Positions 1-8,257 of a stretch of DNA of 64,000 bases are shown here, one piece after another. The DNA lies in NCBI GenBank assembly GCA_031401035.1, contig JANNRA010000103.1:1-64000 (forward strand), in the 5' to 3' direction. The first letter of the stretch is position 1; each line of letters starts with the position of its first letter. The notes beneath the pieces are model-generated. The model made no database searches, had not been told where the DNA came from, and saw only the letters and a list, made by a program, of their open reading frames with translations. The translations under genes and the position numbers were made by a program. This stretch comes from JANNRA01 sp031401035 (GTDB lineage: Bacteria > Desulfobacterota > Binatia > HRBIN30 > CADEER01).

Positions 1-32
1 CCGCCCCCGAACAGCCGCTGGCGCGGTGAGCG
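1..32. repeat. IS-associated sequence, copy at window edge
   Basis: These 32 bases match positions 19291-19322 with two differences. At 19 kb the sequence follows a 37-bp repeat; here the corresponding repeat would lie left of the window. The transposase remnant starts about 150 bp further in, so this is probably the non-coding end of the same insertion element. The match is read directly; the element assignment is inference. Confidence 0.6.
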
Positions 33-182
33 TGGGGGGCCAGGCGTTGGCAAGGGTGAATCAGGCCCCGGCCCGCGGCTGCGCGTGCCGCGGCTGGGAC
101 CCTCGGGCGGGCGAAGGGCGCACGCGGGCGGCGGTGCGACCGCTGGAGGCCGCGCGTGGGGAGCCGGCGGGTGGGCCGGTGG

Positions 183-446
183 TCAGCTCGCGTCGTCGGG
201 CAGCCAGCTCGGTTGGCGCGGCGGCCCGGGGCACGGCGGCTGCAGCGGGAGCCCGAGGTGGGCAAGGATGCGGGCGATCACGCGCGGCTCGGCGATGGTC
301 GCCACCAAGCGTAGGCGCCCGCCGCAGTCCGGGCACGCCAGCACGTCGAGGCCGAAGGTCCGGCGCAACAACTCGGCCCAGGCGACGGCTTCGAGGACGG
401 CGACGGCATGTTCGTGACGCGCGTGAGCCTCTCGTTGGCGTGGCAA
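183..446 (-). pseudogene. IS91-like transposase C-terminal fragment
   Basis: The 87-residue reading frame resembles the extreme C-terminus of IS91-type (Y2) transposases. An 'LLRRTFGLDVLACPDCGG' segment carries a CPxCGG knuckle and is followed by 'RLRLVATI' and 'VIARILAHLGLP'. The catalytic tyrosine region and everything upstream are missing, because the frame begins shortly before the first toxin-antitoxin pair. It is a dead remnant. The apparent start is just the first possible codon after the break. The family assignment rests on the recalled C-terminal motif. Confidence 0.7.
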
Positions 447-485
447 GACGGGCGATAGTCCGCACGAGCACCTCTTGTAGCCTGA

Positions 486-501
486 TGTACACTAGAGTAC
501 A
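486..501. promoter_or_regulatory. Palindromic operator of first Phd-PIN module
   Basis: An interrupted palindrome TGTAC-N6-GTACA ends 8 bp before the antitoxin start at 510. Phd/YefM antitoxins autoregulate by binding such palindromes, and YefM sites have a TGTACA core. The site overlaps or abuts the ribosome-binding region, fitting tight autorepression. A related site precedes the YefM gene at 32.7 kb. Confidence 0.6.
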
Positions 502-509
502 AAACACGC

Positions 510-803
510 ATGACAGTCACACTGACCATCAGCGAGGCTCGAGCAGCTCTACCCGACCTCGTGGACCGGGTCACGAATGGCGAGGAGATCACCCTCACCC
601 GCCACGGCCGGCCGGTCGCGGTCGTCGTTCGGCCCGATGCACTTCGCGTGCGCAGGGGTGGAGTTGCACTCGCCTCGGCGGCCGAGCTCCGTGAACGCCT
701 CCGGGCAGCACTCCGCGTGGCACGGCCTATCCCCAAGGGCGTTTCCCGAAAACGCGCCAATAAACTCGTTGCCGACCTTCGAGCCGGTCGGGCGCGAGGC
801 TGA
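510..803 (+). CDS. Phd/YefM-family antitoxin
   Basis: This 97-residue protein shows the Phd/YefM fold signature: an N-terminal 'ISEARAALPDLVDRV' helix, then 'GEEITLTRHGRPVAVVV', the beta-strand and loop that dimerise and bind DNA. The basic C-terminal half (about residues 50-97) would be the disordered toxin-neutralising tail. Its stop overlaps the toxin start (TGATG), so the two are translationally coupled. It likely neutralises the PIN RNase encoded next and represses the operon through the palindrome at 486-501. Confidence 0.85.
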   Translation: MTVTLTISEARAALPDLVDRVTNGEEITLTRHGRPVAVVVRPDALRVRRGGVALASAAELRERLRAALRVARPIPKGVSRKRANKLVADLRAGRARG

Positions 804-1228
804 TGGACGCATTCGACGCCGACGTCCTCATCTACGCCGCATTTCGCGTCCATCCACTCGGGAGCAGAGTGGCCGCGCTCTTCCCGCCATCTCCCGTCAA
901 GGAGGGTACGCCCCCCGTCGGCATCGGATCCGTTCTTCTGATCCCCGAGCTGCTGAGTAAGCCGCTGCGCGACGAGGCGGAGGAAGAGATCGCTGCGTTG
1001 TCATGGCTGCTCGCGCGTCTCGATTTACGGCCCGTTGATGGAAGCACCGCCGACCTCGCCGCAGTTCTCGGAGCGAAGCACAGGCTGCGCGCCGCAGATG
1101 CGGTGCACCTGGCGACGGCCGTCCAGGCGGGTGCAGATCGGTTCGTCACCAACAACCGAAAGGACTTCGTGAAGGCCATCGACGAGGTCGAGGTCGTTTA
1201 TCCCGACGACCTCGAGCAGGTCGGCTGA
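803..1228 (+). CDS. PIN-domain toxin (VapC-like ribonuclease)
   Basis: The 141-residue PIN domain is a probable Mg2+-dependent endoribonuclease toxin. The acidic active-site residues are recognisable: an N-terminal Asp in 'FDADVLIYA', a Glu in 'IPELLSKPL', and Asp residues in 'RAADAVHLATAVQAGADRFVTNN'. It overlaps the antitoxin stop by one base. VapC toxins usually pair with AbrB- or CopG-type antitoxins; this one pairs with a Phd-type antitoxin. The full length and all acidic residues argue that it is intact. Confidence 0.85.
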   Translation: MDAFDADVLIYAAFRVHPLGSRVAALFPPSPVKEGTPPVGIGSVLLIPELLSKPLRDEAEEEIAALSWLLARLDLRPVDGSTADLAAVLGAKHRLRAADAVHLATAVQAGADRFVTNNRKDFVKAIDEVEVVYPDDLEQVG

Positions 1229-1617
1229 CCCAACGGAAGCAATGCGGGCTATCCGCTCGCCGCGCTGCTGCCCGCAGACTGACACCGGCCGCGGCAAGGC
1301 GCCGGCGTCCGCCGGCGCCCTGCCGCTCGATGGGCTTTGCCCAAGAAGTTGTCGTGCGCATCAACCGCGCAGCGCAGGCTGCTACGCTGTTGGGCTGTTC
1401 GCTGTTACGGGAGAGGAATGTTCGGCCGGACTCAGAGCCATTGCGGGGCAGCACAAATCTCATCGAACGCAACCGGCCAGCGCGGCGCACACCCGGACAC
1501 CGCCCCCCGTGGCGGCGGCGGTGGTGTGCGCAATGCGCGTGACGCCAATCGGACGGTCAGCGAAACGCACACCAGTCGGCACTGGGCAGCCCACCGGTGG
1601 TTCGCGCAACGGGGACC
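1229..1617. other. Intergenic stretch, no gene recognised
   Basis: About 390 bp separate the PIN toxin from the 37-bp repeat. Possible reading frames show no recognisable family and poor protein character. It may be decayed DNA left by insertion-element activity. Confidence 0.5.
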
Positions 1618-1654
1618 GCGGATAGCCCGGATGAGCTGGCGATTTCTCATAACG
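1618..1654 (+). repeat. 37-bp repeat, copy A (candidate IS91-type terminus)
   Basis: This 37-bp sequence, running from GCGGATAGCCC to TTTCTCATAACG, is identical to 19229-19265 and in the same orientation. A P450 coding sequence begins within about 10 bp of its right edge and is truncated at that point. At the second copy the repeat is followed by sequence also found at the window start next to a transposase tail. I therefore read it as a solo end of that element. No target-site duplication could be recognised. Confidence 0.7.
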
Positions 1655-1661
1655 GCGCACG

Positions 1662-1997
1662 GTGACCGAAGACTACGAGCTGCGCGGGCAGCGCATGGAG
1701 GCCGGCGACCGCCTGGTCATGTTCTACGCCTCCGCGAACCGCGACGAGGAGGTCTTCGACGAGCCCTTCGCGTTCCGCATTGACCGCAGCCCGAACCCCC
1801 ATCTGGGCTTCGGGGTCGGCGAGCACTTCTGCCTGGGCGCCAACCTGGCGCGCCGATCGCAGCGGGCCCTGTGGCTGGAACTTGCACGGCGCATGGAATG
1901 GGCCGAGCTTGCGGGCGAGCCCGAGCAGATCCACTCGGCCTTCGTCGTGGGACTGAAGAAGCTGTCCATGCGCTACCGCGTCAGGCCCACCGCTTGA
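1662..1997 (+). pseudogene. 5'-truncated cytochrome P450
   Basis: This frame encodes only the last ~111 residues of a P450: 'YASANRDEEVFDEPFAFRIDR', the haem loop 'FGVGEHFCLGANLARR' with its Cys ligand, and the C-terminal 'SFVVGLKKLSMRYRV'. It aligns residue for residue with the end of the intact P450 at 10141-11403, beginning at that protein's 'VAEDLEFRG'. The I-helix, ExxR motif and substrate-binding half are missing. The break falls next to the 37-bp repeat. Without the oxygen-binding helix it cannot be a working enzyme. It may be a relic of a duplicated cluster. Confidence 0.85.
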
Positions 1998-2206
1998 GGA
2001 CATCGTCGACGGCTCGCCGAGGAAGCTCCCTGATCGTCGCCGTGCGAAGAGCTCGCAGAGCTGATCGAACGGCACTGGGACGGGATTGCCGCCTACTGTC
2101 GCCCCGAGAACTGTCAGAGCTCAACACTGGACCATCGCGGGCTCGTCGCGCGGAGCGCAACTATCCGACGGCGGCACGCGGGGGTGCGCACGACTTTCGG
2201 GTGGCG

Positions 2207-3037
2207 CTAGCGGCCGCGGAATTCGGGCTTGCGGCCCCCGCGGATCGCGCGGATCCCCTCGCGCACGTCGTGGGAGCGGCCGGCGATCCTTTGGTTGCGC
2301 GCCTCGAGGTCGAGAAGGCTGTTGAAGGGCAGGTTCGCCCCCTCGTACACCGCGTCCTTCGCGAAGCCGTAGGCCAGCGTCGGCCCGTGGGCGAGCCGCT
2401 CTGCGAGCTCGCTGGTGGCGTCGGCCAGCTCATCTGCCGGGACCACCCGATTCACGAGGCCGAGCCGCAGCGCCTCGGTGGCATCGATGAGGTCGCCCAG
2501 GAAGAGAAGCTCCAGCGCCTTTGCGTGGCCCACCAGCTCTCGCAGTAGCGACGAGGCGCCCCCTTCCGGCCCCAGGCCAATGCGGGAGAAGACCACGCCG
2601 AAGCGCGCCGCCTGCGAGGCGATGCGCAGATCCGTGGCCAGCGCGAGGCTGCAGCCGATGCCAACGGCGTCACCGTTGATGCTGCCGACGACGGGCTTCG
2701 GAAGCTGCCGCAGGCGACGGATGCAGCGGTTTCCCCGATCGAGGATGTCGCCTCCAGGGTCGCCGGGGAAAGAGGAAGCCTCGGTGCGACGACGCTCTTC
2801 CTCAGAGACGGGCTTAAAGTCGCCACCCGCCGAGAAGCCACGACCGGCTCCCGTCAAGACCACCGCCCGCACGGCGTCGTCCGCCTCGACCTCGAGGAGC
2901 ATCCGCTCCATCTCGAGGAAGAGGCCGGTGGTCAGCGCATTGCGCGCCGCGGGTCGGTTTAGGGTGAGCGTTGCCACGCCGCCCTGCCTGTCGAAGAGCA
3001 AGGAGGGCTCGGTGTCCTTGTCGCACTGATCCGTCAT
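2207..3037 (-). CDS. Enoyl-CoA hydratase/isomerase family protein
   Basis: This 276-residue crotonase-fold enzyme probably hydrates or isomerises an enoyl-CoA thioester. An N-terminal 'VATLTLNRPAARNAL' and an oxyanion-hole segment 'GAGRGFSAGGDFKPV' are typical. 'SRIGLGPEGGAS' keeps the glutamate expected in hydratases. A longer frame runs upstream, but the ATG at 3037 overlaps the stop of the regulator gene (ATGA), which fixes the start. It is cotranscribed with that regulator and probably serves the same degradation pathway. Confidence 0.88.
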   Translation of the reverse strand: MTDQCDKDTEPSLLFDRQGGVATLTLNRPAARNALTTGLFLEMERMLLEVEADDAVRAVVLTGAGRGFSAGGDFKPVSEEERRRTEASSFPGDPGGDILDRGNRCIRRLRQLPKPVVGSINGDAVGIGCSLALATDLRIASQAARFGVVFSRIGLGPEGGASSLLRELVGHAKALELLFLGDLIDATEALRLGLVNRVVPADELADATSELAERLAHGPTLAYGFAKDAVYEGANLPFNSLLDLEARNQRIAGRSHDVREGIRAIRGGRKPEFRGR

Positions 3038-3879
3038 GCCTTGCTCCCCGCTTTCACAGCAGGGGACACCCGCTTGCGGCGTCGCGTTTGCTCCCTGGTG
3101 TTCAGTCGCGTCGGCTTCGTTCGGGTCGGTGCAGTCATGTCCAGCCAGCGATCGGAAGCGATCCAGGCGACCGACTGGTGCAGCTCGTCGGGGGCCTTTC
3201 GCTCCCAGTGCCCCAGTGCCGCCGCCAACGACTTCTCCATGATCGATCGCGCCTCGTCCGAATGGCCGTCCTCGATCGCTCGAACCGTCCGCTCGTAGCT
3301 GCGCACCGCCGATCGGCACTGCTTCTCCTCCCACGCGCTGCCTGACTCCCCGGACATGCGGTGCAGCGCCTCCACAAGGATCGCGAGAACCCGGTTGCCC
3401 GATGCGGCGGCGATCAGGTTCATGAAGCGCCGGGCCTCCTCTCGGAAGAGCTCCGCGTCGCGAGCCGCGACTTGCATCCGGGCGATGCTCTCGTGCAGGG
3501 TCGCAATGGCCTCGCGGCTCGCGTTCTGCGCGGCCTCGGCCGCCAAGACGGGGTAGATCGAGCGACGCGCCTCCACAACCGACCGGAACGACGCGTCGGC
3601 GAACTGAAGGTGTAGGGAGAGCACGCTCGCGAGATGATCCGCGCCCGGTGCGCTGACCACCGGGCCTCCGCCGGGCCCGGCCTTGATGCGGAGCGCCCCC
3701 TGGAGCTCGAGGAATCGCAGCGCCTCGCGCACGGTGGCGCGCGCCACGCCGAGCTCCTCGACCATCCGGTGCTCGGCGGCGAGCGGCGTCCCGGGTCGGA
3801 GGCGCTGGCGCCGGATCTCGCTCACGAGCTTGCGGGCGATGCGGACCGCGACGCGTTCGGGAGTTTGTCTTCGGCTCAT
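3034..3879 (-). CDS. GntR/FadR-family transcriptional regulator
   Basis: The 281-residue protein has an N-terminal winged helix (about residues 1-75) with 'LAAEHRMVEELGVARATVREALRFLELQGAL', the classic GntR recognition helix, and an all-helical FCD effector domain with His and acidic metal-ligand candidates. It is divergent from the acyl-CoA dehydrogenase and overlaps the next crotonase gene by 4 bp. It probably represses the catabolic cluster and responds to an acyl-CoA or acid. The sequence AACTAGTATCATAG between it and the dehydrogenase is a candidate operator. The C-terminus carries an unusual Arg/Lys-rich extension. Confidence 0.87.
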   Translation of the reverse strand: MSRRQTPERVAVRIARKLVSEIRRQRLRPGTPLAAEHRMVEELGVARATVREALRFLELQGALRIKAGPGGGPVVSAPGADHLASVLSLHLQFADASFRSVVEARRSIYPVLAAEAAQNASREAIATLHESIARMQVAARDAELFREEARRFMNLIAAASGNRVLAILVEALHRMSGESGSAWEEKQCRSAVRSYERTVRAIEDGHSDEARSIMEKSLAAALGHWERKAPDELHQSVAWIASDRWLDMTAPTRTKPTRLNTREQTRRRKRVSPAVKAGSKA

Positions 3880-3923
3880 TCGGATCGTACGTCCCCCGCC
3901 ACAAGTTCCGCTGGCGGTCGGAC

Positions 3924-3937
3924 AACTAGTATCATAG
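3924..3937. promoter_or_regulatory. Shared 14-bp element, copy 1 (candidate operator)
   Basis: AACTAGTATCATAG lies in the divergent region between the GntR regulator and the acyl-CoA dehydrogenase, about 39 bp from the dehydrogenase ATG and 45 bp from the regulator ATG. The same 14 bases occur at 12818-12831 before the acyl-CoA ligase. ACTAGT is a perfect hexameric palindrome and ACTA-N6-TAGT forms a wider one. It may be the operator of the GntR protein; an alternative is a -10-like promoter core (TATCAT). Confidence 0.6.
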
Positions 3938-3975
3938 TATTTCGCCGCACGCGAATGCATCAAGTCGGAGGGGCC

Positions 3976-6135
3976 ATGTCGATTTGCCTGACGGAAGAGC
4001 ATCGGGAGCTCACCCGCGTCGCCCGCGCCTTTCTCGAATCGAAGGGCGCGCGCGGTGAATCGCGTACGAGGCTCGACGCACCGAGCGACTGCTTGCCCAG
4101 TTTCTGGAAAGAGATGGCCGATCTCGGATGGATGGGGCTCCACATCGCCGAAGCCCACGGAGGCCAGGGCTTCGGCATGCCCGAGCTCTCGGTCGTCATC
4201 GAGGCACTCGGCTTCGCCATGACGCCCGGCCCCTTCCTGCCGACCACGCTGGCCTCGGCGCTGATCGCCGAGGCCGGCAGCGACGCGGCACGCGCTGCCC
4301 TTCTGCCCGGCCTCGCCGACGGGTCGCTCGTCGGCGCGGTCGGCCTCGGTGGAGATCTGTACGCCAGCGGTGGCCGACTGCACGGGTCAGCCGGATGGGT
4401 CCTCGGCGCCGAGGTCGCTCAGGTTCTCGCGGTTAGGGTCGGGGGCGACGTCGCTCTGCTCACGTCGGACCAGCCGGGCCTCTTGGTCGAGCCGCAGAAG
4501 AACCTGGATCCAAGTCGCAGGGTCGCGGTCGTTCGCTGCGACGGTGTCGAGGTCTCGGAGGCGAACCTTTTGGTCGGAGCTCGACGTAGCCTCCAACGCC
4601 TCGCCCGGGCGCTCTCCGCGGCCGAGGCCGCGGGTGGAGCGCGGGCGTGCACTGAGATGGCGGCCACCTACGCGAAGGAGCGCGTGCAGTTCGGCCGGCC
4701 CATCGGTACTTTCGGCCCGGTCAAACATCACTGTGCCAACATGCTGGTCGCAACCGAGCAGGCCACGGCGGGCGCCTGGGGCGCTGCGCGGGAAGATCTG
4801 AGCGGCGACGAGGCCGATCTCGCGGCAGCCGTCGCCAGCAGTCTCGCGCTGCCCGCTTTCGCTATTTGCGCAAAGTTGAACATCCAGGTGCACGGCGGCA
4901 TCGGCTATACGTGGGAGCACAACGCCCACCTCTACCTGCGCCGCGCGATTGCGCTCGAGTCGTTGATGGGCCCGGTCGACCGAGCGCGCGAAGATGTGGT
5001 GAGGCTCATGGCCCGCGGCGTGCGCACCAAGGCGACGATCGCGCTGCCGCCCGAAGGAGAGACCTTCCGCGAAGAGGCCCGCCGCTTCGTCCAGAAGTAT
5101 GAAAGCCTCCCCAAGGCGGCGAGGCGGAGGGCGCTGGCCGACAGCGGCTACCTCGTACCCCACTGGCCGAAGCCGTGGGGCCGCGGCGCCGGTGTGATCG
5201 AACAGCTCGTCATCGACGAGGAGTTCAAGGGTGTGCGGAGGCCGGACCTGAGCGTCAGCGGCTGGAACACGCTTACCATCGCCCAGCACGGAACACCCGC
5301 GCAGGTGGAGCGCTATGTCCGACCCAGTCTCGAGGGAGAGATCGACCTGTGCCAGCTCTTCAGCGAGCCGGGCGCGGGTTCCGACGCCGCCGCGGTGCAG
5401 ACGCGCGGCGTCAAGGTTGACGGAGGCTGGCGGGTGTCGGGGCAGAAGGTGTGGACCAGCAACGCGCAGCGCTCGACGCACGGGTTCGCGACCGTGCGAA
5501 CCAACCCCGAAGCGCCGAAGCACGCGGGTATCAGCATGATGGTGATCGACTTGCACGCCGACGGCGTCGAGGTGCGACCCTTGCGCCAGATCACCGGGCA
5601 CGCGCACTTCAATGAGGTCTTCTTCGACGACGTCTTCGTGGCGGACGACGATGTCGTCGGTCCCGTCGATCAGGGTTGGACCGTCGCCCGCAACACGCTT
5701 GGGAACGAGCGTATTTCGCTCGGCGGCGGCGCAGACGGGGGAATGATCGGCGGACCGAATCTCCTGGAGCTGATCAATAAGCTCGCGGCGGACGACCTGG
5801 GCGTGATCCGCGAGGCGGGTGCGGCGCTTGCCGAGTCCGAGTCGATCACCTTGATGAATCTCCGAGGCGTGATCCGTGCCGTCGAAGGCACCGAGCCGGG
5901 CGCCGAGGGGAACATCAAGAAGCTCATCGGCGCCGAAGTCGTACAACGCAAGGGTGCGATCGCGGCGCGCATAGTCGGGCCGGCGGCGGCGGTGCGGGAA
6001 GGCGACGAGGGCCGAGTCGGGATGTGGCTGATGGCGACGATGGCAGCCACGATCGGCGGAGGTACCTCAGAGATCATCCGCAATCAGATCGGCGAACGGC
6101 TGCTCGGCCTGCCGCGGGATCCATTGATCAGCTAG
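3976..6135 (+). CDS. Fused double acyl-CoA dehydrogenase (FadE34-like)
   Basis: This 719-residue polypeptide has two complete acyl-CoA dehydrogenase modules in tandem. Module 1 (about 1-350) ends with 'RVQFGRPIGTF' and 'QVHGGIGYTWEH', where the Glu is the likely catalytic base. Module 2 (about 360-719) has the FAD-binding 'QLFSEPGAGSDAA' and 'GQKVWTSNA' and ends in 'GGGTSEIIRNQIGERLLGLPRD'. Mycobacterial FadE34 has the same architecture, a covalent version of the alpha2beta2 dehydrogenases acting on steroid side-chain CoA esters. The ATG at 3976 has GGAGG just upstream; the earlier in-frame ATG at 3955 does not. It would introduce the 2,3-double bond for the crotonases. Confidence 0.9.
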   Translation: MSICLTEEHRELTRVARAFLESKGARGESRTRLDAPSDCLPSFWKEMADLGWMGLHIAEAHGGQGFGMPELSVVIEALGFAMTPGPFLPTTLASALIAEAGSDAARAALLPGLADGSLVGAVGLGGDLYASGGRLHGSAGWVLGAEVAQVLAVRVGGDVALLTSDQPGLLVEPQKNLDPSRRVAVVRCDGVEVSEANLLVGARRSLQRLARALSAAEAAGGARACTEMAATYAKERVQFGRPIGTFGPVKHHCANMLVATEQATAGAWGAAREDLSGDEADLAAAVASSLALPAFAICAKLNIQVHGGIGYTWEHNAHLYLRRAIALESLMGPVDRAREDVVRLMARGVRTKATIALPPEGETFREEARRFVQKYESLPKAARRRALADSGYLVPHWPKPWGRGAGVIEQLVIDEEFKGVRRPDLSVSGWNTLTIAQHGTPAQVERYVRPSLEGEIDLCQLFSEPGAGSDAAAVQTRGVKVDGGWRVSGQKVWTSNAQRSTHGFATVRTNPEAPKHAGISMMVIDLHADGVEVRPLRQITGHAHFNEVFFDDVFVADDDVVGPVDQGWTVARNTLGNERISLGGGADGGMIGGPNLLELINKLAADDLGVIREAGAALAESESITLMNLRGVIRAVEGTEPGAEGNIKKLIGAEVVQRKGAIAARIVGPAAAVREGDEGRVGMWLMATMAATIGGGTSEIIRNQIGERLLGLPRDPLIS

Positions 6136-6276
6136 CCTCAATCACAGAGTGTGCCGTGCAAAGACGGCGGTTTCCAGTGGGTGAGGGTCCCACCCGGGAA
6201 AGGTTCGCTCCAGCCGGAAGCAGTCGGAGCAGTGTAAGGAAGTAACGAGATTCGCTCGATTCGCACGTGCACGTTT

Positions 6277-7269
6277 TTACGCGATCAGCTCCTCGAGCTG
6301 TTCTGCGGTGCTCGGGATGTCGCCGCGCGGCATATAGATCATCTGGAGGTCGGCGCCCAGTGCCGCTCGTTCCCGAAGCTGCTCCCGCACCTCATCGATC
6401 CGACCGATGCACTGAAGGTCTCGGATCATGCGTTCGGAGATCGCGTCGAAGGCGCCCTTGCTGTCGCGTTCAGCGAAGGCCTTGCGGGAAGCGGCCACCT
6501 CGGCCTCGTAGCCGTTGCGCTCCAGCATCTGCCAATAGAAAACGCCCATCTTGTTGATGTAGAACCACAGGATCTGCCGCGCCTCCTGCCACTTGGTATC
6601 GTCGTTCTTGCCGTCAAGGACGTTCACGGTCGTGAAGGGAGCGATTGTGAAGGGCTTGTTCGGCTTACCGGCGACTTCGGCAGCCGCCTGCAGGTCGGCG
6701 CGGAGCGACGCGAACTTCTGCTTCGGCCAGTGGATCGGGATCACACCGTCGGCGATTACGCCGGTCTGGTTGATCGAGCTCGGTGAGATCGCTGCAATCC
6801 AAACCGGGATCTTCGTACGCGGCCGCGCGTACTCGAGCTGGAATCCGCGGTGGAGCTGAAAGATCTCGCCGTCGTAGTCGAGCTTCTCGCCGGCGATGAG
6901 GAGGTCGAAGATCTCGACGGTCTCGCGGATGCGGCGGAGCGGCGCCGCGAACGGAACGCCGTGCAGATGCTCGATCACGTTGGCCCCCGACGAGCCGAGG
7001 CCGAGCACGGCACGCCCCTCCGAGATCTGGTCGAGCATCGCGAACTCCTGCGCGAGCACGGCCGGCGAGCGCGAGAAGCAGTTCACGATCGACGTCCCGA
7101 TCGTGATTCGGCTCGTTTTCGCCGCGATCAGCGTGAGGAACGGAAGCACCGACGGGCCCCAGGCCTCCCCCGTCGCGACGTGCTCGTAGCCAAGGTCCTC
7201 GGCGATGCGGACCCGCTCGAGCCCCTCCTTCCAATCCTTGCCGATTGTCGCGAGTACGCCGAGTCGCAC
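6277..7269 (-). CDS. LLM-class flavin/F420-dependent oxidoreductase
   Basis: The 330-residue protein is a luciferase-like (TIM-barrel) oxidoreductase: 'LGYEHVATGEAWGPSVLPFL', 'RITIGTSIVNCFSRSPAVLAQ' and 'GRAVLGLGSSGANVIEHLHG' are diagnostic. Such enzymes use FMN or F420, and the substrate cannot be deduced. The GTG start at 7269 has an AAAGC-type Shine-Dalgarno and matches the family N-terminus; the open frame continuing upstream would run into the neighbour. It is the last gene of a same-strand series of two crotonases and a second LLM enzyme, 55 bp after the preceding stop. Confidence 0.85.
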   Translation of the reverse strand: MRLGVLATIGKDWKEGLERVRIAEDLGYEHVATGEAWGPSVLPFLTLIAAKTSRITIGTSIVNCFSRSPAVLAQEFAMLDQISEGRAVLGLGSSGANVIEHLHGVPFAAPLRRIRETVEIFDLLIAGEKLDYDGEIFQLHRGFQLEYARPRTKIPVWIAAISPSSINQTGVIADGVIPIHWPKQKFASLRADLQAAAEVAGKPNKPFTIAPFTTVNVLDGKNDDTKWQEARQILWFYINKMGVFYWQMLERNGYEAEVAASRKAFAERDSKGAFDAISERMIRDLQCIGRIDEVREQLRERAALGADLQMIYMPRGDIPSTAEQLEELIA

Positions 7270-7324
7270 GCTTTCCCCTCTACTCCGCCGACTGTCGTCG
7301 TCCGCGGTGACCTGAATGCCTCGA

Positions 7325-8227
7325 TCACCGCTCGCCGGAAAGCCTTGCGCTGCGGATCCGACCCTCTGGCGCTTCCACCCGCGCGTAGCCTTCTCCAAAG
7401 GGCTCATCCCTGCGGCGCAGGGTTTCCTTGAGGCCGTGCTCTCTGATGCTACGCCCGTAGTCGCGGACGGCCGGCGCCCGGTGGGCGCGCGCGTCGTTCT
7501 CGCCGGCCAGTCTCTGCAGGACCTGCGCGCCCATCAACTCGAGGGCGAGGTTGGTGATGCGCTTGTTGGCGGCGAGCAGGTCGGAATCGATCAGGCTGAA
7601 GCGGTCTGCCAGGCCTTCGACTTCGTCCTCGAGGACGTCGGCGGGCACGGCTTTCATCACCAGGCCGATCTTCGCCGCGTCCGCGCCGGTTACGGAATCA
7701 CCGGTGAGCTGCAGTCGCTTCGCCCATTGTGGCCCGCAGTGGTACACCCAGAGATTATTGGGGAGGGCCCCCATCGTGCGCGCCGCGGGGAAGCCGATGC
7801 GCGCATCCTCGGCCGCGATCACGATGTCGCAGGCCATGGCGAGGTCGGTGCCCCCCGCCAGACAGTTTCCGTGTACTTGCGCGATGGACGGCTTGTGCAT
7901 CTCCCAGAGCGCGCGGATGCGGCGGTTGTTCTGTTCGATCAGCCAGATGTCGTCGTCGTGGCTGCGGCCGGTTCGATGATCCGGCCGCCTCTTGCTGCCG
8001 AGTGCCATGAGGTCGTAGCCGGAGCAAAACGAGGTCCCTTCCCCCCGCAGGATCACACTGTGCACGGCGGAGTCGTCATCCGCCTCCCAGAGCGCGTGCT
8101 CCAGCTCCTCGAGGAGGCGCGATGTCATCGCGTTGTGCTTGTCGGGCCGCGCCAGGGTGATGCGCGCCCGTCCGTTTTCGACCTCGTATCGAATCTGTTC
8201 GTAGTTCGTTTCGCCGTCTACGCTCAC
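7325..8227 (-). CDS. Enoyl-CoA hydratase/isomerase family protein, atypical
   Basis: The 300-residue crotonase-fold protein has 'ARITLARPDKHNAMTS' and an oxyanion-hole segment 'GTSFCSGYDLMALG'. The helix that normally carries a catalytic Glu reads 'MGALPNNLWVYHCGPQWAKRL', so the usual glutamate is not evident. It may be an isomerase, hydrolase or carbon-carbon cleaving member rather than a hydratase. The C-terminal ~50 residues are rich in Arg and Glu. It is followed by the LLM oxidoreductase and preceded by another crotonase 30 bp upstream. Confidence 0.84.
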   Translation of the reverse strand: MSVDGETNYEQIRYEVENGRARITLARPDKHNAMTSRLLEELEHALWEADDDSAVHSVILRGEGTSFCSGYDLMALGSKRRPDHRTGRSHDDDIWLIEQNNRRIRALWEMHKPSIAQVHGNCLAGGTDLAMACDIVIAAEDARIGFPAARTMGALPNNLWVYHCGPQWAKRLQLTGDSVTGADAAKIGLVMKAVPADVLEDEVEGLADRFSLIDSDLLAANKRITNLALELMGAQVLQRLAGENDARAHRAPAVRDYGRSIREHGLKETLRRRDEPFGEGYARVEAPEGRIRSARLSGER

Positions 8228-8257
8228 GCCGTCCTCCTGTGCTGCCCGGGGCTGCCG

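Noticed and set aside
2207..3925. A single 572-residue protein covering the crotonase and sequence antisense to or overlapping the GntR gene
   Set aside because: Only the last 276 residues show crotonase features; the ATG at 3037 overlapping the regulator stop is the natural start.
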